From NCBI GenBank assembly GCA_005879815.1, contig VBKA01000073.1:1-8836 (forward strand): a DNA stretch of 8,836 bases, given 5' to 3'. The position numbers and the translations under genes were made by a program. This DNA is from Chloroflexota bacterium (GTDB taxonomy: Bacteria; Chloroflexota; Limnocylindria; QHBO01). The notes beneath the pieces were generated by a model, which was given only the letters and a program-made list of their open reading frames with translations, was not told where the DNA came from and made no database searches. Below, one piece after another: positions 4,207-8,836 of this stretch. Each line of letters opens with the position of its first letter. Positions within the stretch are counted from its first letter, which is position 1.

Positions 4207-5247
4207 ATGTCACGAACCAATGGCCAAACCGGCGCGCCACAAGGAACGACCTGCATCCTCGTCGCCGATGACGACGAAGGGACCCGGCAGCTGCTCGCCT
4301 CGATCCTCGGCAGGGAGGGCTACCAGCTTGTCCAGGCACAGGATGGCGAGGAAGCCCTCGCGGCCGCCTACAGGCATCGTCCGGATCTCATCCTGACCGA
4401 CATCCAGATGCCTCGCGTCAGTGGCATCGAGCTGACCCGACGCCTGCGCTCGGACGCCTCGATGGCCACCGTCCCGATCATCCTGGTGAGCGGCCTTCAC
4501 GAGACGACCGACAAAGTCGCCGGTCTCGACGCGGGCGCCACCGACTTTGTGACCAAGCCTTTCGATCGAGCTGAGCTCTGGGCACGGGTGCGCGCCGCGC
4601 TTCGGACCCGCGCCGCATTCCAGCGGTTGGAGTCGGTTCAGTCCATCCTCGCCGCGCTCGCCAATGCGGTCGAGGCCAAGGACCCCAGCACCCAGTATCA
4701 CTGCAACCGCATGGCGGCCCTGGCGCTGGGGTTGGCTCGGAGCACTGGCCTCGGCGCGGATGCGCTGGAAGCCGTGGGATATGGCGCGGTCCTCCACGAC
4801 GTCGGCAAGATCGGTGTGCCTGAGCACGTTCTGCTCAAGCCGGGGCCCCTCGACGAAGAGGACTGGGCCCACATGCGCGAGCACCCCGGCATCGGGGCGA
4901 CCATCGTCGAACCCCTACAGCTCGGCAAGCTGGTGGCGCCCATCGTCCGATCTCACCATGAGCGGTGGGATGGTGCCGGCTACCCCGACGGTCTTCGGGG
5001 CGACCAGATTCCCGTAGGCGCCCGGATCGTTGCGGTCGTCGACGCGTATGACGCGATCACCCAGGAGCGGCCATATCGCAAGGCGCGCTCGTCCGACGAC
5101 GCACGCGAGGAGATCATCGCTGGAGCGGGCTCGCAATTCGACTCCGAGCTGGCCCGGGCCTTCGTCGACTCGCTCGACGCGCGCCCGAGCCCCGCCTGGC
5201 CTGACGACGATGCGTTCGTCCGCGGACTGACCGTGGAGGTCTCCTGA
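4207..5247 (+). CDS. Response regulator with HD-GYP cyclic-di-GMP phosphodiesterase domain (RpfG-like)
   Basis: A 346-residue cytoplasmic protein. Residues about 15-130 are a receiver with acidic pocket D21-D23, phosphoacceptor D65 (LTDIQMP) and K117 (TKPF). A helical linker (about 130-155) leads to an HD-GYP domain at about 155-325. Its expected residues are visible: H165, H197-D198 in HDVGKIG, H226 (REHPGIG), H250-H251-E252, GAGYP (256-260) and a late Asp in VVDAYDAIT. The metal site looks intact, so hydrolysis of cyclic-di-GMP is likely, switched by phosphorylation of D65. The substrate helix reads DPSTQYHCNRM instead of the more usual DPYTxxHxxRV. ATG 4207 is the only sensible start, although no Shine-Dalgarno is evident. 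The next gene begins 1 bp after the stop, and its Shine-Dalgarno lies in the last codons of this gene, so the kinase downstream is the natural phosphodonor. Confidence 0.93.
   Translation: MSRTNGQTGAPQGTTCILVADDDEGTRQLLASILGREGYQLVQAQDGEEALAAAYRHRPDLILTDIQMPRVSGIELTRRLRSDASMATVPIILVSGLHETTDKVAGLDAGATDFVTKPFDRAELWARVRAALRTRAAFQRLESVQSILAALANAVEAKDPSTQYHCNRMAALALGLARSTGLGADALEAVGYGAVLHDVGKIGVPEHVLLKPGPLDEEDWAHMREHPGIGATIVEPLQLGKLVAPIVRSHHERWDGAGYPDGLRGDQIPVGARIVAVVDAYDAITQERPYRKARSSDDAREEIIAGAGSQFDSELARAFVDSLDARPSPAWPDDDAFVRGLTVEVS
5235..5239 (+). promoter_or_regulatory. Shine-Dalgarno GGAGG of the hybrid kinase
   Basis: GGAGG ends 9 nt before GTG 5249-5251, within the last codons of the HD-GYP gene. 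It supports the GTG start and coupled translation. Confidence 0.75.
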
Positions 5248-5248
5248 C

Positions 5249-7918
5249 GTGGTCACCGTCATCATCGAGGTCGCGTTCTTCGCGCTCTTCGCGGTCGCCC
5301 TGGTCGGGTTCCTTAAGCGCCGCGGCCGCGTTCAGCTCGATGTCCTTCTCGTCTTTGGCACCATCGCCGCGCTCTTTTCGCTGCAGCTGCTGCAGCTGAT
5401 CAAGATCACGCCACCGGCGTTGGTGCTTGCTCTCGCGTTCATCGCGCTCGTGGCCCATGCGCCGTTCAGCCTCCGTCTCGCAGGCGACCTGACCCACGTG
5501 CCGCGCTGGGCGACCTGGGCGTCATGGCTCGCTCTCGCCGTCCTGGCGGCGGGCCTGCTGGTCCCTGTGACTGCCCCGCTCGTCGTTCTGCCGTTAATTG
5601 GCTATTTCGTGCTCGTCGATACGGGCGCCGCGGCGGCTATGGCCGCCGGTGCCCGTCGCAGAGGAGGAAGCGCCCAGGTTCGCCTGCTGGCCGCCAGCGC
5701 GGCCACCGGCCTCATGGCGCTGGCATTGCTGACACTGGGCTTCCGAACGGTCAGCAAGGAGTTCGGACCTACCGCGAACGTCGTCGTGCAGGTTGCCGCC
5801 CTCGGCGCGGTCGTCGCGTACCTGGCTGCCTTCCTGCCGCCGCGATGGCTGCGGGGGCTGCTGCAGGCCCGCAGCGCCCTCAAGGGCACCCAGCGGCTCC
5901 TCTCGACCGCTGGCGACGACGCCGCTGATTCCTGGAATCGGCTCATGCAGCTGGCCCTCGAGTTCTCGGGGGCTCATGGCGCGGTCCTCTTCGCCGGCGC
6001 TGCGGGCGGATCAGCCCGCCGGATGGCACACGCAGGCGTCGTGGAATCCGAGCTCGCCACGCTCGATGCGCAGGCGTGGAGCCGACTCCTCGAGCTCTCC
6101 GGTGCGCGCGACGGAGTGGCGATGCAAACGGTCTTCGGTCCGAGGGGCACTGAGGCCATGGGCGATGGCAAGCGCCTCGAGGGAATGAGCGCCACCGTAC
6201 TCCGGATTCCCGCGGCCGATGGCGACCAGCTGGTGACCGTCCTGCTTCATCGCTACCGAAGCCTGTTCGGCGACGATGAGCGCGCCCTGATCCAGCTTCT
6301 TGGCAGCCAGGCGGCGGTGCTGGCCGAACGCCAGACCGCGCTCGCGCAGGCCGCAGCCCTGGGGACGCGCCTGAGCAGCACCGTTGAGGCCCTGCGGCGG
6401 GCGAGCCAGGCCAAGAGCGATTTCCTCGCCAGCATGAGCCACGAGCTGCGGACGCCGCTCAACGCGATCCTGGGCTTCAGCGATCTCATGCGCACGGAGC
6501 CGGCTGAGGACGACCGGCGCAACGTCCCGAGCGACTGGGTCGAGCACATCAACAGCGCGGGGCATCACCTGCTCGAGCTCATCAACGACGTCCTCGATCT
6601 GGCCAAGATCGAGGCCGGGCGGATCGAGCTGCATCCGGAGCCCCTCGACCTCAGCGCGGCAGTTGGGGAGGTGCTGGCTGGGGTCCGGCCATTGGCCGAC
6701 CGCAAACACCTCGAGGTCGCCACAAGAGTCGGCACGGATCGCGCGATGGCCGATCCCGGCAGGTTTCGGCAGATCCTCTACAACCTCCTCTCCAATGCGA
6801 TCAAGTACACCCCTGAAGGTGGCAGCATCCGGGTCGAGACCGGACGGACCGATGCCGGCGAAGTCTTCGCTTCGGTTACCGATACCGGCGTGGGAATCGC
6901 GGAAGAGGACTTCGGCCGCGTCTTCGAGGAGTTCACCCAGGTCGGCGACCCATCCCAGCACCAGCAGGGGACGGGGCTTGGCCTGGCGCTCACCCGCCGG
7001 CTGGTCGAGGCACATGGCGGCCGGCTGGATCTCGAATCCAGCCTGGGAGAGGGCAGCTGCTTCACGGTGACGCTGCCCGCGATCCAGGTGATTCCGGCAA
7101 CGAGCAAGCTGCTGCCCGCGACGCCTGTCGAGGCGGACGTGGCTCCCGTCGGCAGCGACGCCGTACTCCTCATCGAGGACGATCGACATGCCGTCGATCT
7201 CATCGCGAACTACCTGGCCCCGACGGAGCATCGGCTCATTCGCGCAGGCACTGGCATGCAGGGCATCGCGGCCGCACGGCAGCATCGACCGAGGGCAATC
7301 CTGCTCGACATTCTCCTGCCTGACGTGGATGGCTGGGAGGTGCTCCGTCAGCTCAAGAGCGATCCGGAATTGCGACAGATCCCGGTGGTGGTCGTCACCG
7401 TCGTCGATGAGCGCAAGCTCGGGATCGCACTGGGTGCCGCGGACTATCTCCTCAAGCCAATTGACCGGGACGCACTGCTTCGCGCGCTCGACCGTTGCCT
7501 GCCATTTGCGAAGGTGATGTCTCCGAGCGTCCTGGCGATCGACGACGATCCAGCCACCCTCGAGATCCTGCGGCACGTGCTGGAGCCAGCCGGAGCGCGG
7601 CTGGTCACGGCGGATGGCGGACGAGAAGGGTTGGAGCGAGCCAGGGAGGGCGGCCTCGACCTGGTGATCTGCGACCTGCTGATGCCAGAGATCGACGGAT
7701 TCGAGGTGATCGCCCAGCTCAAGGCGAGCGAGACGACCGCGGCCACGCCGATCCTGGTGCTGACCGGTCACGAGCTGACAGCGGCTGAGAAGGAGCGGCT
7801 GAACGGCCAGGTGATCGGGTTCTGTGAAAAGGGACCGAACGCCGGTAGCGCCTTGCGCAGCTGGTTGGCTGCCGCGATCCGTCCTGCCCCGCGGGCAGGG
7901 TTCGCCACCGATGCCTGA
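5249..7918 (+). CDS. Membrane-bound hybrid histidine kinase with GAF and two receiver domains
   Basis: An 889-residue sensor kinase from GTG 5249. Residues 1-200 hold about seven hydrophobic segments (near 4-21, 30-50, 55-72, 90-105, 107-122, 146-164 and 177-197) with very short loops, so ligand sensing would be within the membrane rather than by a large outside domain. A GAF-like domain follows (about 215-360), without any Cys for a bilin. A coiled linker leads to HisKA with phospho-acceptor H398 (MSHELRTPLN), then HATPase: N box with N516 (NLLSNAIKYTP), G1 D545TGVGI, F box EEFTQ and G2 GTGLGLAL (574-581). Receiver 1 (about 637-750) has D687 (LLDILLP) and K736 (LLKPID). Receiver 2 (about 760-880) has D809 (ICDLLMP), but its switch Lys is in EKGPN (K861), without the usual Pro. 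It probably phosphorylates itself, passes phosphate to its own receivers and, directly or by an unseen Hpt protein, to the HD-GYP regulator and the small receiver in the same operon. The input signal is unknown. Confidence 0.93.
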   Translation: MVTVIIEVAFFALFAVALVGFLKRRGRVQLDVLLVFGTIAALFSLQLLQLIKITPPALVLALAFIALVAHAPFSLRLAGDLTHVPRWATWASWLALAVLAAGLLVPVTAPLVVLPLIGYFVLVDTGAAAAMAAGARRRGGSAQVRLLAASAATGLMALALLTLGFRTVSKEFGPTANVVVQVAALGAVVAYLAAFLPPRWLRGLLQARSALKGTQRLLSTAGDDAADSWNRLMQLALEFSGAHGAVLFAGAAGGSARRMAHAGVVESELATLDAQAWSRLLELSGARDGVAMQTVFGPRGTEAMGDGKRLEGMSATVLRIPAADGDQLVTVLLHRYRSLFGDDERALIQLLGSQAAVLAERQTALAQAAALGTRLSSTVEALRRASQAKSDFLASMSHELRTPLNAILGFSDLMRTEPAEDDRRNVPSDWVEHINSAGHHLLELINDVLDLAKIEAGRIELHPEPLDLSAAVGEVLAGVRPLADRKHLEVATRVGTDRAMADPGRFRQILYNLLSNAIKYTPEGGSIRVETGRTDAGEVFASVTDTGVGIAEEDFGRVFEEFTQVGDPSQHQQGTGLGLALTRRLVEAHGGRLDLESSLGEGSCFTVTLPAIQVIPATSKLLPATPVEADVAPVGSDAVLLIEDDRHAVDLIANYLAPTEHRLIRAGTGMQGIAAARQHRPRAILLDILLPDVDGWEVLRQLKSDPELRQIPVVVVTVVDERKLGIALGAADYLLKPIDRDALLRALDRCLPFAKVMSPSVLAIDDDPATLEILRHVLEPAGARLVTADGGREGLERAREGGLDLVICDLLMPEIDGFEVIAQLKASETTAATPILVLTGHELTAAEKERLNGQVIGFCEKGPNAGSALRSWLAAAIRPAPRAGFATDA

Positions 7919-8306
7919 CGGCCCGGTTCGACTGCTCCTCATCGAGGACGAGGCGCTGAACCGCGCGCTGGTGCGTGCGACGCTGGCGCGCGCTGATGAT
8001 GTTCGTCTCCGCGACGCCGAGCTCGTCGAGGCACCGACCATCGCGGAAGGACGCAGCGCGATCGAGACGAGCCGCTTCGACGTCCTGCTCCTCGACGTCC
8101 GCCTCCCGGACGGCAACGGGCTGGAGCTGGCTGCCGGCCTCCCCGAGCGGAGACCATTGATAGTGGCGCTGACCGCGAGCGTCGTGCCCAGCCCTCGCGA
8201 GCTCGCCGCCCAGGCGGGCTGTGACGCGTTCCTCGAGAAGCCGTTCCAGCCGCGCGAGCTCCAGGGTGTGCTGACGCGCCTCCTGGACGGGGTGACGGCC
8301 GCCTGA
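7911..8306 (+). CDS. Single-domain response regulator (CheY-like receiver)
   Basis: A 131-residue stand-alone receiver. Acidic pocket E12-D13 (LLIEDE), phosphoacceptor D62 (LLLDVRLP), switch residue in VALTASVV and Lys in LEKPF are all visible; there is no output domain. It may be a phosphate shuttle or sink in the relay, or act by protein contact. ATG 7911 overlaps the end of the kinase gene by 8 nt (ATGCCTGA), which ties expression to the kinase; AGGG about 10 nt upstream is a weak Shine-Dalgarno. An open frame extends upstream to 7824 but would run through the kinase's last receiver, so 7911 is preferred. The segment 29-38 (DDVRLRDAEL), between the first helix and second strand, makes that region a little longer than in typical CheY. 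Confidence 0.88.
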   Translation: MPDGPVRLLLIEDEALNRALVRATLARADDVRLRDAELVEAPTIAEGRSAIETSRFDVLLLDVRLPDGNGLELAAGLPERRPLIVALTASVVPSPRELAAQAGCDAFLEKPFQPRELQGVLTRLLDGVTAA

Positions 8307-8313
8307 GCCGCCA

Positions 8314-8329
8314 CGCCGCGTCAGCGGCG
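8314..8329. terminator. Weak possible bidirectional terminator hairpin
   Basis: CGCCGC (8314-8319) pairs with GCGGCG (8324-8329) around a 4-nt loop, just after the stop of the receiver gene and across the stop of the convergent methyltransferase. The stem is short and no T run follows on either strand, so termination by it is uncertain. Confidence 0.25.
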
Positions 8330-8836
8330 ATCGCCCGATACGCTGATCAGCGGTCGGCGCCAGACGAAGGCCTCCGCCGGCAACCGCTGCAGCTTCGTCA
8401 GCGCCAGGCTGCGCAGCCCCTCCCGCTTCCGGGCCTCGAGGCTATCGAACAGGTCGGACTCGATCCAGTGCTCCAACACGTCAAGGAAGGTCTGCGGCGT
8501 GTACCGATGCTCCAGCCACTCGACGCGCGCGCGCACCCGCTCGAACCCCGCTCGGCGCAGCTCCGCGGCGGCGGCTTCAGGGCTCGTGTACGGACGTGCG
8601 TCGTGGTCGAGCGGCGGAAGGTCGACCTCGAGCTCGTCGAGGGCCAGCAGGAAGGCGTCGTCAGGCTCAAAGGGATTGCTCTCCGCCTGCCACGTGACGC
8701 AGGCGAACCGACCGCCAGGTCGCAGCACGCGCTCGATCTCACGCAGGGCAGCGGCACGACTGGGCACCAGCTGGATCACGAACGAGGAGATGGCGACGTC
8801 CATGGAGTCGCTCACCACCGGGAGCCGATCGGCGCG
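8321..8836 (-). CDS. SAM-dependent class I methyltransferase (partial, N-terminus beyond the edge)
   Basis: A total of 171 residues are visible before the TGA at 8321-8323; the frame stays open to the right edge of the window. The first visible part ADRLPVVSDSMDVAISSFVI then QLV matches the region between motifs II and IV of Rossmann-type methyltransferases (usual form 'LPFxDxSFDxVxSSFVLQ'). It is followed by ALREIERVLRPGGRFACVTW, the typical motif after it. Hence an internal GTG at 8816-8818 is not the start; the SAM-binding GxGxG motif lies outside. The C-terminal half (EPDDAFLLALDELEVDLPPL, then a helix AAAAELRRAGFERVRARVEW) resembles methyltransferases of the UbiE/arsenite or small-molecule type, with unknown substrate. 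It converges on the signalling operon with 14 bp between stops and has no evident link to it. Confidence 0.85.
   Translation of the reverse strand, partial: RADRLPVVSDSMDVAISSFVIQLVPSRAAALREIERVLRPGGRFACVTWQAESNPFEPDDAFLLALDELEVDLPPLDHDARPYTSPEAAAAELRRAGFERVRARVEWLEHRYTPQTFLDVLEHWIESDLFDSLEARKREGLRSLALTKLQRLPAEAFVWRRPLISVSGDRR

Noticed and set aside
6011..8314. Very long open frame (767 codons) on the minus strand opposite the hybrid kinase
   Set aside because: It is antisense to a kinase with all expected motifs and has Arg/Ser/Gly/His-rich shadow composition typical of GC-rich DNA.
8341..8352. 12-bp perfect palindrome CGCTGATCAGCG as an operator
   Set aside because: It lies inside the 3' part of the methyltransferase coding sequence and far from any start, so it is probably chance.

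Overview
The window is GC-rich, densely packed bacterial chromosome (about two thirds G+C by eye). Genes lie on both strands in short operons, start codons are mixed (ATG, GTG, TTG), and Shine-Dalgarno sites are present for several genes and weak for others. No rRNA, tRNA, CRISPR array, transposase or phage gene was seen. The gene mix fits an environmental high-GC lineage such as Chloroflexota or Actinomycetota: an F420-reductase-like tail, a small DUF6582-like protein, a yeast-type cytosine deaminase, YjbR and SnoaL-like proteins, and a multi-receiver hybrid kinase. Taxonomy cannot be settled from this window alone.

Left part (1-2343). The 3' end of a dinucleotide-binding oxidoreductase converges on a small basic DUF6582-like protein. 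A gene-free stretch of about 300 bases follows, with a 15-bp tandem repeat and a very strong terminator. The terminator belongs to a minus-strand gene for an acidic Gly/Met-rich disordered protein. Divergent from that gene is a cytosine deaminase of the fungal Fcy1 type, then a doubtful mini-ORF. A shikimate kinase family gene reads the other way.

Middle part (2409-4080). A lipoprotein with two histidine-rich motifs, started from TTG, converges on a compact three-gene minus-strand operon: a YjbR/MmcQ-like protein, a SnoaL-like protein and a short conserved-looking protein. The first two overlap by ATGA; the third starts 3 bp after the second.

Right part (4207-8306). This is the most coherent unit: three tightly coupled plus-strand signalling genes. 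They encode a receiver/HD-GYP cyclic-di-GMP phosphodiesterase, an 889-residue membrane hybrid histidine kinase (about seven membrane segments, GAF, HisKA, HATPase, two receivers) and a single-domain receiver. Together they probably form a phosphorelay with four receivers for one kinase, whose only visible output is cyclic-di-GMP breakdown. The window ends in a convergent, partial SAM-dependent methyltransferase.
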